A DNA stretch of 64,000 nt from Anaeramoeba flamelloides (GCA_027625915.1 JANTQA010000048.1:2976001-3040000); one strand, 5' to 3'. Shown: positions 25,333 through 37,483, counted from the first letter of the stretch. Notes: a model not told the origin generated them from the sequence alone. Numbers and translations are program-made.

Positions 25333-25553
25333 AGACAGTTTCACTTTTAAGGCACAAAATGTCAAATAAATTTAAGGCACAAAAAAATCTCAAATTAAGC
25401 CACGAAATTTGGAATTTTTTTTTTTACAATTTATTTTTACTAGAATTTGAATTTTGTACTTTAATTTGAGATTTTTTTTGTGCCTTAAATTTAGTTAATA
25501 GAATGTGCCTTAAAAGTGAAACTGACTGTAATAATAATAATAATAATAATAAT
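25284..25553. repeat. (AAT)n microsatellite split by MITE-2
   Basis: The trinucleotide run at about 25284-25331 resumes at 25529-25553 after the MITE, which shows that MITE-2 copy 3 landed inside a pre-existing microsatellite. Confidence 0.9.
25332..25528. mobile_element. Hairpin MITE-2 copy 3, within (AAT)n
   Basis: This 197-bp copy runs CAGACAGTTTCACTTTTA to AAGTGAAACTGACTG, flanked by TA belonging to the surrounding trinucleotide run. The arms share AAGGCACAAAAAAATCTC with copy 1. Confidence 0.9.
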
Positions 25554-27489
25554 ATCGGTTTTAGAATCAAACAAATAATTAATAATAAAAGGTGTGTTTT
25601 TCCTTAATTATACTTATATGTAGATATCGATTATACAGAATATCACCTGATTTGCAAAATAAACAAAAAATTACAAACTTTAACTAAGTCCAGACTCTAA
25701 AAATAATTTTACAACACAGATATCTGATGAACTATTAAATAATATTTCTAAAATTTTAATTTTCTTCCAATATTTAAATATTGGAATAATTGATTAATGA
25801 GACAATTTACCTTTTTAACTTTTTATGAAACTTGATATTTTTTTACTTTTATGTCGCAAATGTATTTTGAGCAATAAAAGAAGAATTCTTCCTTTTTAAT
25901 TTGTAAATTCAGTTTGTAAAAATAATAATATTTTTATTTTTTACTGGGTGTGTATTTTCATAGATTGGCCTTAAATGAAGGTACAGTTCTATCGAATATA
26001 TAACATTTTAGTACTTGTTATTTCAAAACATAAAAAAATCCAAGGTGAATTATTACTAAAAGTTGAATTCAATCTAAAATAGATTAACTTGTTGAAATAA
26101 AAAAACCCAAAATTTTTGTAAAAAATCAATATTTTGAAATTAATTTAAAGGTCCAACCATCAATATTATTACATTTATTTTGATAAATATCTTTCTTAAA
26201 TTTTTCTCAAAATATAAATTAGTTTAATCAAAAATTCCATAGTATGAAAAAAAATAATAATAACAAGTAGATTATTTTAATAAATATAATATTTTTTAAA
26301 AATTGGGAATATATCTACAACCTATTTACTTCCAATAGTTAAGACCCAAAATAAATATTGTAAATTTAGAAACTTAAGAAACCCAAAATCTATTTGTATT
26401 AATCATAATAATAAAATATACTGTTACTAAAACAATCCACCCAGACCTCTTAAAATCTATTTTCCAATCAAAAGTCAGGGTTATTTTTTTTTCAAAGTTT
26501 CATATTCAAAGATCAAATGAAACTAATAATAAATAATATCTAACTATCATATTGGATACTGAAAGATCAACCTTTAAATAGGAAATTCAAAAAATAAAAA
26601 GATCAAATCTAAAATTTAATCTCGAAAAATAGGGTTTATTTTAATTTTATTTTCTTTACAATAAAAAAGAAAAATTTAAAAATTACGAAAAATTTGAAAT
26701 AAATTCAATTCGTAATATATAACTTTCTCAAAAGTTCAAGGAGTTAGCATTCAAAATTGTGTTGAAATATATTATATTAAATAATGTATCAAAACAAGAA
26801 GAAAAAAAAGTACTGGTTTTAATTGAGACCTGCGTTTATTCCTTGAAGCATCGTATTTTGGTTACTACAATTTTTTTCTCTATTTTTTCTTCAGGTCTCT
26901 ACTTGTTTCCTTACAAAAAAAAATAAAACAGTTTAAACACTTTGAAACTTTTTGGAGTAGAGCTTTCTCATTTTTATGACATTTCTTTTAATGTTTATAT
27001 TTATAGATAATTTTGGGCTTAGAATGAAGAGAGTTATTATACTATAGTGTGTGCTATTAATGACTTTTTATATTGGAGATGATTGATTTTGGCTTTGCCA
27101 TCTTCACAAAAATGAACAATTCTGAATTGATAGAACGTTAATTTGAGACTTTTATTTTTTTGTTATGAAGAATCAATCACAATGATATTTTAAATTCAAC
27201 AACAGAGTGAAAGAAAAAATTAAGTAAAAACAAGAATTGAAAGTGCATTCAAAGCTAACAAATAAAAGAAAAAATTCACTTTTTGAAATAGTATTTAGAA
27301 TTTTTTAAACAATAATTTCTTTACTCAATATTCAATTTTTTACAACACAATAGTGGTTGAAATTCAGAAAATATTGCGATTTTATGTTTAACTTCATATT
27401 AACTGAACTTTCGAATTTATTTTTTAAACCTTTTAGCAATTTGTTCAAGTGGATAATTCAAATTTTTTCGAATTTAAGTCTCTTCAAAA
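25554..27489. other. Intergenic upstream of the kinase gene
   Basis: No gene. A decayed MITE-1-like stretch lies near 26480-26820. The last 60 bases before the kinase ATG (27490) read CTCTTCAAAA at the start. No promoter motif is identifiable. Confidence 0.5.
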
Positions 27490-30400
27490 ATGTCTGATTT
27501 ACAAAAAAAGAAAAAAAGAAATGAAAGAAAATTAAAAAAAAAAAAAAGAAAAGGAAAATCAAAAGAAAAAAAATTAAAAGAAAAAAAAGAGATTGAAAAG
27601 GAAAAAAAAAGACAAAAGGAAAAAAAAAACGAAAAGGAAAAAGAAAAAGAAAGGCAAAAGGAAAAAAAAAACGAAAAGGATAAAGAAACCGAAAAGAAAA
27701 AAAAAAAGGAAAAGGAAAAAGAAACCGAAAAGAAAAAAGGAAAGGAAAAGGAAAAAGAAAAGGAAAAGGAAAAGGAAAAGGAAAAGGAAAAAGAAACAAC
27801 AAAAACACCTGTTCAAGGAAATGGGGGGATAGCTGTCCCCTTGGGAGAAATGTCACCAGAAACAATTAAACGGGCACAAATATATAAGGAATACGTTAGG
27901 CAGAGTTATGTTGAATATTTCTATTATTTGTATAACAGGCAGCAACGAATTGAGCATTTAAAAAGACAATTAAAAAGTTCAAAAAGCAACAAAAACGAAA
28001 GATCGAAAGCGATCAAACTGCACTACAAAAAAGAAACAAATTTCTTAAGGAAGAAACGAACAAAAATGACGATCAAGCAATTTACAATCCTTGCAAAGAT
28101 TGGACAGGGTGGCTATGGTGACGTGTTTCTTTGTCGGAAGACTGACACAAACGAGATGGTTGCTTTAAAAAGAATGAAAAAAAGTTTAATTAAAAAAACA
28201 AATAAGGTTGAGCATATCATGTCTGAGAGGCAAGTCCTTGCAGAGCATTCCAGTCCTTGGCTAGTGAAACTTTTGTATTCGTTCCAGGATCACAAGTTCC
28301 TATATTTGGCAATGGAATTCCTAAGGGGTGGCGATCTGAAGGCGCTGTTGATGAATATTGAATATTTGGATGAAAACACAACGCGCTTCTATGCTGCTGA
28401 AATGTTGTTGGCACTTGGAGATCTTCATCAAATCGGTTACACTCACAGGTATTACTTAAATTTCTTTAAAAAACATTTACTGAAGAACTTTTTTCTTTGT
28501 CCTCTTCCTTTCTCATTTCTCATTTATCATTTATCATTTATCATTATTCTTTTATTATTGAATTTTTTGATTTTAAAAACAAATTTATAAACTTTACTAA
28601 TTTTAAGGGATTTAAAACCTGAGAATTTTTTAATTAATCATGACGGTCATGTCAAATTAACGGATTTTGGATTATCAAAAAAGTTTATTCTTAATAAACA
28701 ATGGAGAGAAACAGTTAAAATGATTCGTAAAAAAACAAAAAAACAATTAAAAAAACAAAAAAAAAAGCGTACATCCACTCTTTCAAAAAGGCAATTCCAA
28801 CAAAAAAGAAGAAACAAATTTTTTACTGTTGTTGGCTCTCCTGAATATATCCCCCCTGAAATCTTAGAAAAAAAGGGTTATACAAAGACAGTAGACTTTT
28901 GGAGTTTTGGTAAGCATTTTTATCTTCTTCTTCTTCTTCTTCTTCTTCTTCATTTTCTTTTTCTTTTTTGTTCTTACATCAGAATGTTATGTAGTATTTT
29001 TTTTCCAATTTTTGCCTTACATAAAGTGATATTTTTTGAAAGATTTCATCTAGGACACAGTAATGGGAAAAAGTTTGAAAATTTAAGTCGAATCTGAAAA
29101 ATAATAAAAAAAGAATCAAGATTATTCTCCCAAATTGAATAGTGGAATAATTTCCAGAATTAAAAAATTTAATATTTTCCAAATTGATAACTTGTTTGTT
29201 TTGAATTTTCATCTTATATTTTCAATTTTCCAAAATACAGGCTTTCCAAGGATAGACTGAATTTTTATATGAATCAAATTTTGGCACTGGTATAGATTCT
29301 TAAAAGGCTGTACTAGATTCGTAAATAGAATTTCTCTACTTTATATTCAATTCCTACAAAATGGATCTGAAACAATCAAATTCCTTTACTTCTTTGTTGA
29401 TCTCCTTTTTCTTTTCCATTAATTTGTTAGAAAAATTGAACAAAAAAAATGATGAATTTTGAATTGATATTGAATAATAAAAACTTCAAATTGCTCAAGC
29501 TAGTATTTAAGAAATTTTAAAAAAAAAAGATTGCAATCTCGATCCCTAATAAAAAAATAAATTTTTTAAAGCATGTTATAAACGTGTTGTAACGGTGTTA
29601 TAAACATTTAAAATGTTATAAAATTTTTATAATAAAAACTTTTATAACATTTATTTTTGTTCAAAAATGTGTTATAAATTTTTTAACATGTTATAAACCA
29701 GCTATATATTTTTTTTTGAAGTCAAACTTTTTATTCCTAAAAATTGTAATTATATAATTCTAGAAAACTACTGATAAGAAAGTGATTAGAACACTAAAAA
29801 GTTTAGGATATTATTGTAGTCATGTGGAAAGATTTTGGGAAATCCTCGAGTATTAGACAAAGTTTGAAAATTTTCTGATCTTCTTACTTTTTATTTCCAA
29901 TTCTAACAAAGTAAAATAAGCAGTATTTGACTAATAAATTTGTCTTTAAATATGATATTTAAAGTTATTTAACAAGACTTTAAAAAAATTTTTTGCTTCG
30001 TTTTTACTCTCATAAATCCCAAAAGATCGCCACGCTCAAGGATTTACTACACTGGATAATTAATTTGGTTCAAGGAACCCATTTATTTGTTCAATAGACG
30101 ACAAAGAAAAAAGACCATTAATTTTCGCTTAAAGGTTGGAAATTGAATGAATTCCCTTTCTTTGTTTAAAAACAATGTCTAAAACCAAACAACGTTTTTG
30201 GTTTTGGTTCGAAAGAAATCAATATCATTTTTTAAAAAAATAAAAAAATGATTTGGTCTCCTTTTTTCTTTGAAAAAAGGAGAAAAAAAATTATTTTTAG
30301 AAGATTTTGAAAATGAGAAAAAAACATATTTATAAATTGAAGAAATTAGAAGAAAAAAAAAACATTATATTTTACTACATCAAGTCAAGAAATTTTTAGA

Positions 30401-32997
30401 GGAATATGCTCAAAATAAGTCAGTGTTAAGAACACACAATAGATGCAGGTTTTTTATGTTTGATCACCTTCAGATGTTTCTTAACAATCATCAAATAAAA
30501 GGGGCGATAGAGACTCATTGAAAAGTTTGACAATCTAGTTCGCCTCAGTAGCAATTTTAAACCAAGTTTTATCCTCAATGGATGAAAATGTAAAATTTAA
30601 ATTCAATGCTTTCAATGACTCCATTGGGAGAAAAAGATCCTTTGGAGAAAAAGTTATTTAAAGTACCATTGAAAAATAACAAATTGGTTTTTACTTGTTT
30701 AAATTTGTTTTCATTTGTTTGTTTATTGTGTTAATTTGTCTAGAGTTAGATCCCGAGTTAAAAAAAAAATAGCATTTCATATTGTTTCATTTGTTCAAAA
30801 ACCACATAGTTATAAACCCTCGTTTTGGATCGCCTTCCAGACTCAAAATATGATATTGTTCTGGTACTAAGAGGGTATTAATCTTCGTTCTTCGAACTCC
30901 ACAATATCATCTTATATCACTTGGAACAATACCATATTTCTCGTTCTTCCAGGCCAAACTCTTAACATAATAAAGCGATTGTTTCCAAATCGAGCCAATA
31001 AACAACGTTATAAAAATATAATTGAAAAAAATATTGAAAAAATCATCATATCAAAGGGAATTTTGTAATAAAAATGTTATATAGATGTTATAAAAAATTT
31101 TTTTATTAGGGTATTCAAAGCTGAAAAAAATCCAAATGAAATTTTGGTATATTGAATTCTCCACATTTTTCCAACTGCTGTATGTCTAAATTTGTAATAC
31201 AAAATTTGTAGTTGAAAATTTTTCGATTTATTTTGTAATATTTTTTATGTTAAGGATCAAATTTGATAGAAATTATTCGAACTGTTATTTTCTTCTTGTT
31301 CAATATTCAAATTATTGATTTTTAATTTTCAATTTTCTTGTACTATTTTTAACAATTGAGTATCTAAGCTGTTCAAAAGTAATTTGTGATAAAATTACCT
31401 CAAAAGAATAGTTTAAAAATCTGAATTTTATATTTGTTTTTATCTCTTGAATTTTTATTATGAGGATGAACTTCTTATTTAGAAATATCTAGCCACTGAT
31501 AAGTGCAATAGACTAACTATTTTTTTTTTTTTTATTATTTTTTCTTAGAAAACCCACTCATTTTCGAATTAAAATAATTATTAAAAAAAAATTAATCAAA
31601 GTTTGCTTGTAATTTTGCTACATAATTTAAAGAATGCTATCTAAACTAAAATTCAAAATTTTCCACACAGCTAAAAGGTTCCAAACAATCACAATAATAC
31701 AATTTCATTGGAATTGGAGATAATTTTGATTTTTGTAAAATATGAAAATCATTTTTTCATCTTTTAGTTTTTGTATTCATTTCATTTTTTGAATTGTGTA
31801 ATTTGTTTCGTTGGATCAAAATTTTTTTGAACCATTGATATTATTTTAAAGCCAAGTTGTTCCAAATAGAAGAACTCAAATAAAATTAGTTGGTAGTATC
31901 TAACCATTTGATCGATCAATATTCCTAATAAAATTTAAACAAATTTACTAATGTATTTTTTAGTTTTGCTCTTTCCAAAATTTTTAACACACCCATGATT
32001 TATTTGTATTGATAATTATTTATTTATTGTTTTGTGAGTATTGTAATTTATAAAAAGGTGTTTACATTTCAATTAGTGAATGGTTCTGATTTGGTAAATC
32101 TTCGAGAATTGATTAAATAAGTTTTTTTTTCACAAATCGAATTTTGGTGTGATAAAAATTTTGAATTGGGGTTTATTTTATTAATAAACTGAAAACTGGG
32201 AAAACTCTAACAAAAAAACATAAGTGGTAGTTTGATTATCTTAAAATGATATTAATTATTAAATTTTTTTAAATAATAATTTCTATTCAAAAAAACTTTA
32301 TAACATGATGGGATGGGTTTTTCTCTTTTCTTCAATGAATGAATAAATAAATAAATTTTCTACACTCCAAAATAATACATTTTCTTAAATAATTAAATAT
32401 TTCTGTTATTGTTATTGTTATTGTTGTTGTTGTTATGATTATTATTAAATGAATCTTTATATGTATATAATTTGATCTTTATATTCTTAAATTTAATTTT
32501 CATAAATATTAACAGGTTGCATTGTATATGAAATGTTAACAGGCTTTCCACCATTTACTGGGTCGAATATTGAAGAAACATTAGAAAATGTAATAAATTA
32601 CAAAACTTCGCTTGAAAATCCAAAGGATGATAAAACAGATGAAGAAATCCTTTCACCTGATGCTTGGGATTTCGTTAGAAAATTAATCAATAAATCAAGT
32701 AGAAGATTAGGAAATAAAGGAATTGAAGAAATTAAAAAGCATCCTTTTTTTAAAGGAATCGAATGGGAGAATTTGAACACCTCTACGCCACCCTTTATAC
32801 CAAAGGTTGAAGACGACTTGGATATTTCTTATTTTGACACAAGTTATTTTGATGAAGATGAAGTTGAATTGGAACAGCCAGAATCATTAAATATTACTGA
32901 AAAGGTTAATGATTATAGAGATAATCGATTTTCGGGGTTCACTTTTAAAAAATATAATATGAAGCAAGGCGGTACTCAAGATATTTATAAAAAATAA
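27490..32997 (+). CDS. NDR/LATS-group AGC kinase, Dbf2/Sid2 type
   Basis: Exons 27490-28448, 28608-28909 and 32516-32997 encode 580 residues. Residues 1-100 are almost entirely Lys/Glu/Arg, partly from GGAAAA hexamers. Residues about 125-190 resemble the helical Mob-binding region of NDR kinases and lead through KKRTKMTIKQF into the kinase domain. Visible motifs are the glycine loop GQGGYGDV (about 203-210), the lysine in VALKRMKK, HRDLKPENFLI (His319-Arg320-Asp321), DFG (339-341), a basic insert of about 45 residues, then TVVGSPEYIPPEIL with Thr393 as activation-loop phosphosite candidate. The C-terminal hydrophobic motif is FSGFTFKKY (Thr563). DLKPENFLI and VVGSPEY favour Dbf2/Sid2 over NDR1/LATS. 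Such kinases act with Mob proteins downstream of Hippo/Ste20 kinases in cytokinesis or morphogenesis. The APE motif reads PPE. Confidence 0.93.
29544..31111 (+). mobile_element. Candidate TIR element enclosing E block copy 2
   Basis: The left terminus CCCTAATAAAAAAATAAA and right terminus, reverse-complemented, CCCTAATAAAAAAATTTT are inverted repeats. The subterminal 100-150 bp on both sides carry several GTTATAA motifs. No clear target duplication was found, so the superfamily is unassigned. Non-coding. Confidence 0.55.
29701..31011 (+). repeat. E block, copy 2
   Basis: Colinear with 8028-9357. The segments around 30050-30210 and 30375-30565 are nearly identical to copy 1, for example CAAGGAACCCATTTATTTG and AGGGGCGATAGAGACTC with few or no changes. 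No long frame is shared. Confidence 0.75.
31615..32185 (+). repeat. K block, copy 2
   Basis: Similar to 9620-10175 and 54530-55040, sharing TCTAACCATTTGATCGATC, ATTGTAATTTATAAAAA and GAATTTTGGTGTGATAAA. It is in the sense orientation, ending about 330 bp before the 3' splice site of the kinase intron. Confidence 0.7.
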
Positions 32998-33848
32998 AGA
33001 ATAAATTTTTATTAAATTATTTATTTTGAATTTGTAGATTTTAATTGTTGTTAGACTCTTTGTATTACCGCAAACTATTTTGCTCATGCTCATTAGAGGT
33101 TTTGAAGATAACATATATTATCTATTAATCTTGACAATTTGAAATCGTGATTAGCTCAACTTTTGATCTCGAAAAATCACAAAATCGCGATATTCCACAT
33201 TATCGCGAAAAAATAACAAATGCAATAAAAAGAAAATTTATTTTTTTGAAAAAGCACTTTACACAAAATCTTGTGGCCCTAACAAAACTTTGACACTTTT
33301 ATAAAGCTTTTCCTTTTAATAATGTTAGAAAATTTTCGAAAGGGTTGTAAAGTGTCTTATAGTGTGAGAAAGTTTTGAAAGACAGAAAACTTTTATATAA
33401 ACGGAATGAGTTTGTTTGAAGTGGAAAAAAAATTTTTCTTCTTTTTATTTTTTTTTTTTTTGCAAAATATAAAATATTCTCAAACAAATTTTATGATCAA
33501 ACAAATAATAATCCATTTCATCAATGTACTTGAATATATAATAGATTGTTTTTTCTTAAAATAGGGTTATTCCTTTCAGAAGTTAAGAAACATAAAAGAG
33601 GAAAGAGTACTTTTTGTTCTTATAGGTGATCGATTAAAAAAAAACAAATATTTAAACCAGAGTTGTTTTTTTTTGATCAAATTTAATTTTTCTTTTTAAA
33701 AAATCTCTTAAAGTTGGCCTTAAAGTAATCAACCAATATATCTATGTAGATTTTTTATTATTAAATTGTGGTAATTATCATATTTTTTAAAATAGTAAAA
33801 AATATATAAATTCGGGCACCCAGTGCCCCACCCTGAGAGGTAGTGTCT
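32998..33848. other. 3' flank of the kinase gene
   Basis: AATAAA at 33000-33005, overlapping the end of the gene, could serve polyadenylation. There are no further genes. Frames on the minus strand here are A/T-run artefacts. Confidence 0.5.
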
Positions 33849-33923
33849 AGGTTTTTTTTAATTCAGAATAATTGAGTAAAATCAAAGATTTTACTCCATT
33901 CTTTTAAATTAAAAAAAAAAACC
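33849..33923. repeat. Small AGGTTTT hairpin 1
   Basis: A palindrome of about 75 bp. AGGTTTTTTTTAATT pairs with AATTAAAAAA...ACCT, and inside it GAGTAAAATC pairs with GATTTTACTC. The same inner motif without AGGTTTT ends occurs at about 40021-40091. Confidence 0.75.
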
Positions 33924-34033
33924 TAACGATAGTGGAATACCAATTGTTAATCACGGAATGGGGATTTTTTATTTATAATCGATAATCTTTTTATCAGGTT
34001 TTTGTTCCTCCTGTGTATTCTGGAGAAGTGTCT

Positions 34034-34089
34034 AGGTTTTCCGGAATTGGAAAGAATTTTACTCAATTCTTTCAAATCCTGGAAAACCT
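34034..34089. repeat. Small AGGTTTT hairpin 2
   Basis: This 56-bp hairpin has arm AGGTTTTCC followed by GGAATTGGAAAGAATT, loop TTACTC, and a returning arm AATTCTTTC...GGAAAACCT with a small bulge. It is flanked by TGTCT on the left and AACGACGG on the right; hairpin 1 has TGTCT and AACGATAG. Confidence 0.75.
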
Positions 34090-34590
34090 AACGACGGTAG
34101 ATATGTTTCTATTTGGTCAGGAAAATGATAATTTTATTTTTTATACTTATTTTTATTATTTTTCTTCTTCTCTTTTTTTTATTTTATGATTTTTCTTTAA
34201 TTACTCCTTTCTCTAAATAAATAAATAATTATCATATTTTTTCGAATATCACGATTTTATTATGTTATGAGATAAGTAAGCGATGATAGTATTATGTAAA
34301 AGTACGATTTTAAATTAATTGCAGCTATTTTAATTTTTAATTTCATTGTCGTTTGAAATAATATCCACAAATACTCTATCCTTTGAAAATATTTTTTTTT
34401 CTGGAAAGGTTATCCCAATCTAAATATTTGAGAAATTTACAAAAAAAAACACATTTAAAAACCCCTAATTGTTTATCTCAAAATTCTGTTTATGAAAAGA
34501 GAATTTCGGGTTTCGTTTTCTATGGATCATATATCAATATCTATATCTATATATATATATATATGTCTATATATATATATATATATATAT

Positions 34591-34815
34591 AAGCTAAATT
34601 TCAAAAATAGGGGCAGATTTTTCATCAGAAAAAAAATTGTTTAATTGTTTTTTTTTTTTTCAATGATTATGTATTTTACAAAAGTATTTAAAGATAATAA
34701 CCAATATAGAGTAATAAATAAAAACATAGTGTAATCATTTTATTTTTTGAAAGACAAACGAAAATCGAAAAAATTATAAAAAAAAAAGTTTGCCCCTAAT
34801 TTTGAAATTTGGCTT
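34591..34815. mobile_element. MITE-3, inserted in a (TA)n tract
   Basis: This 225-bp element has inverted ends AAGCTAAATTTCAAAAAT + AGGGGCA and TGCCCCTA + ATTTTGAAATTTGGCTT. TA repeats lie immediately outside both ends (about 34540-34590 and 34816-34832). A related left end occurs at about 57869. Confidence 0.8.
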
Positions 34816-37483
34816 ATATATATATATATATTAAAAGTTGTTTTATAGTTGAATTAATTTATTTATTTTTTTTATGGGTTTTTCGGTTTGATAATTTTTT
34901 AATTAGGAAGAAAATAAAAATGAATAATTTCTTTTAATTTTTTGAAAGTTTTATATACAATTTCTATAAAATCCTTTTGACTGTTTATAAAAATCAAAAT
35001 AACTTATATTTTCGGAATTTAAAACTATTATTAGATTTTAATGAAACATTTTTTGAAAAAAAAATACAACTCAATTTGAACTGAAAAACGTAAAAAAATG
35101 TAATAAAAGGTATATCATTGATTCAATATAAAATAAATATTTTTTAATAGTCAAATTATCTTGAAAAATCATTATTGGTTGAAATTCCAAAGATTAATAA
35201 GTTTATATTAATTATTCTTTTGAATATATAAAAGAGTGATTTTATCCATTTTATTTCAATTTGTAATTAAACTTAAAAAGAATAAATAATAAAAAAATGG
35301 CAGGGTTCTTTCAAATGGGAATGAATTAGGAAATTTTTTTATAGGGATCTGTTTTAGTATTAAATTAAATTGCATTTAATACTTCAGAATTGTTTGACTA
35401 GATATACAATATTTTGTATGAGAAAAATAATTGTAGATCATTCACGAGATATTCAAATTAAAACCCAATTGTTGTTTAACAAATAAACACTCCAGAAAAA
35501 AATCAAATCAATGAACAGATTAAAAAAATTTGTTTATTAAGGTTTTAAATATGATGATTAATAGATCAAAGTTTACTTAGGCAATAATAATTGTTTATTA
35601 AGGAATAACCAATGAATTCCAGTATATTTAAGGATTATATGTCCATACGACCCAAAAAACACTAAAAATGAAAAACTGATCAAATACTTTCCATTAAAAA
35701 AATTAAAAAAACTAAATGATAAAATAAAAATAAATTAAGTTTCAATTTAACTTTTTCTTGAAAACTTGTTTTGCCAAAATCATTGAATTCACACTTGAAA
35801 TTATGTATATTTTTAGATACAGTATCTTGTTTTAACTCATTTACTAAAACAAATTCTAAATTATGGGGAATTTTCTTTTCACAAAAGGCACTAATTTGGT
35901 CTTCAAATGTTTTTTTTAGTTTTAAATGGTAAAATTAAAAAAAAAGTTGTACTAAAAGGATAAACTCTCTGGAAAACCATTATAATTTAATATATTAAAC
36001 TATTCTTTGATTTCAAGCTTTTCTCAACCCCAATTTTTCAAGAAAAAAATAAAAAAGTGCACAGTAATTTCAAAAAATATTTTCGATATTCAAAAGTTGA
36101 GAGTGTTTTTATTCTAAAAAAATTATCACAGTTGTTAAAGGAATTAAGTTATGAACTTAATTTCGAAAAATATTAACGAGAAAAAAATAGTGCTTAATTT
36201 TATTAAGGACATATATAACAACAAAAAATATATATCAATAGGTTTTACAAGCCCTTTATAGATTTTATATTTTAAGTTCTCTTTCATTAAATCCATTTCC
36301 AGCTCAATTCATGTTGAAAAATAGAAGTTTAACTTCAACGTATAATATAATAATATAAACATAAAATAACATATTTGAAGATTATATATTAATTCTGTTT
36401 TTTTTTTTTTTTTCATTTTTTGATCTAATTCATACTGTTACTTTTAAATTTCTTGGAGTAAGGCCAATATGGTTCAGGGACTAATACAAAAAGCCAAAAA
36501 TTTCACATTTTTAATATTTTTCAAAGAGGATTGGTATTGAATCTTTTCACTAGTGGTTTTGTATATTTTTATAATTCAAAGTAGGTTCATAAAAATATTT
36601 CATTTTACTTTGAAATAAAAATAAAAAATAAAATAACACAAAAAAGTATTCAGATATGAAATAAACCATCAACCATTTAACACTTCATAGCATGGATAAG
36701 ATAATTCAACTTACCTACTAAAACAACATTTTATTTGTATACCAAAAATTGTAAAAAACCATTTCCACAAATACTTTGAATACTAAAAAACTCATGGAAA
36801 AAGTAAAAAATATTTTTTTCTCAGTCTTTTATGGAATTGCTCAAAATGTGATAATATTAAATTTTTGATTACTATTCCACTATACATGAAATAAAAAAGT
36901 AAAATTTAACTTTTTTTTTCAATTTTTTGTGGTTTATTTTGCTTTGTGATCGAATAACTAACTTTTCGAAAACTACAATAAAAATTCGAATAACATTATT
37001 TCATTTTAAGAACAAAGAATCAAAAACTCTTATAGAAAAGTTTTTTATCTCAGCCATTTAAGATAAAGATAGTATGGTCAAAAAAAATCTACTAAATTCG
37101 ATTTTATTGAATCAAAATAAGTGATAAAAAGTATTTTCGATTCAAATTATCATACTTTGTTACAAAAGAAGTCAGGTAAACCGTTTTTCTTCATGACGAA
37201 CTATTAGCATATTTATTGCAGTTGTTCACGTTGATAAAATGAAATCGAAAGTGAGGCGATCCTTCTTATCTTTTAATCAAATTCAGAAATTTATTTTTCA
37301 AAATAGTTGCTCAAGAAAGCAGGTTGTGGTTAAATTGTGAAAAAAACTGATGACAAATTGTAAAAATCTCAATGCTGAATCGTCTGATTCAAAAATTGTA
37401 AATTAAAGTAAAGACAAATCTCAATAAAATAAAAAAGGATCAAAATTTGCAACAAAAAGCAAAACAAAAAAAAAGAAAAAAAA
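34816..37483. other. Intergenic; contains repeat G copy 2
   Basis: Apart from the repeat at 35635-36216, nothing recognisable was seen: long AT-rich DNA with poly-T and poly-A runs. Confidence 0.5.
35635..36216 (-). mobile_element. Repeat G copy 2 (uninterrupted)
   Basis: This 582-bp copy is in inverted orientation relative to 20128-21211. The ends are TTATATGTCC and GGACATATATAA. It keeps the unoccupied target GTGCACAGTAATTTC at which copy 1 carries MITE-1. No transposase is encoded. Confidence 0.8.

Larger units (their letters stand above)
28910..32515 (+). other. Long intron 2 of the kinase gene (3.61 kb)
   Basis: The donor is TTTTG|GTAAGC and the acceptor TTAACAG|GTTGC, splitting the Gly codon of DFWSFG|CIVYEM. 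It begins with a CTT-repeat tract (about 28923-28952), then carries the CCCTAAT-ended element with the E block, and the K block near the 3' end. No nested gene was seen. Confidence 0.9.

Noticed and set aside
27458-27865. Minus-strand 135-codon frame rich in Phe/Leu/Pro
   Set aside because: It is the antisense of the Lys/Glu repeat in the kinase N-terminus; its composition is dictated by the hexamer repeat.
34383-34592. 69-codon frame ending in Tyr-Ile repeats
   Set aside because: The tail is translation of a TA microsatellite, and the frame stops where a MITE begins.
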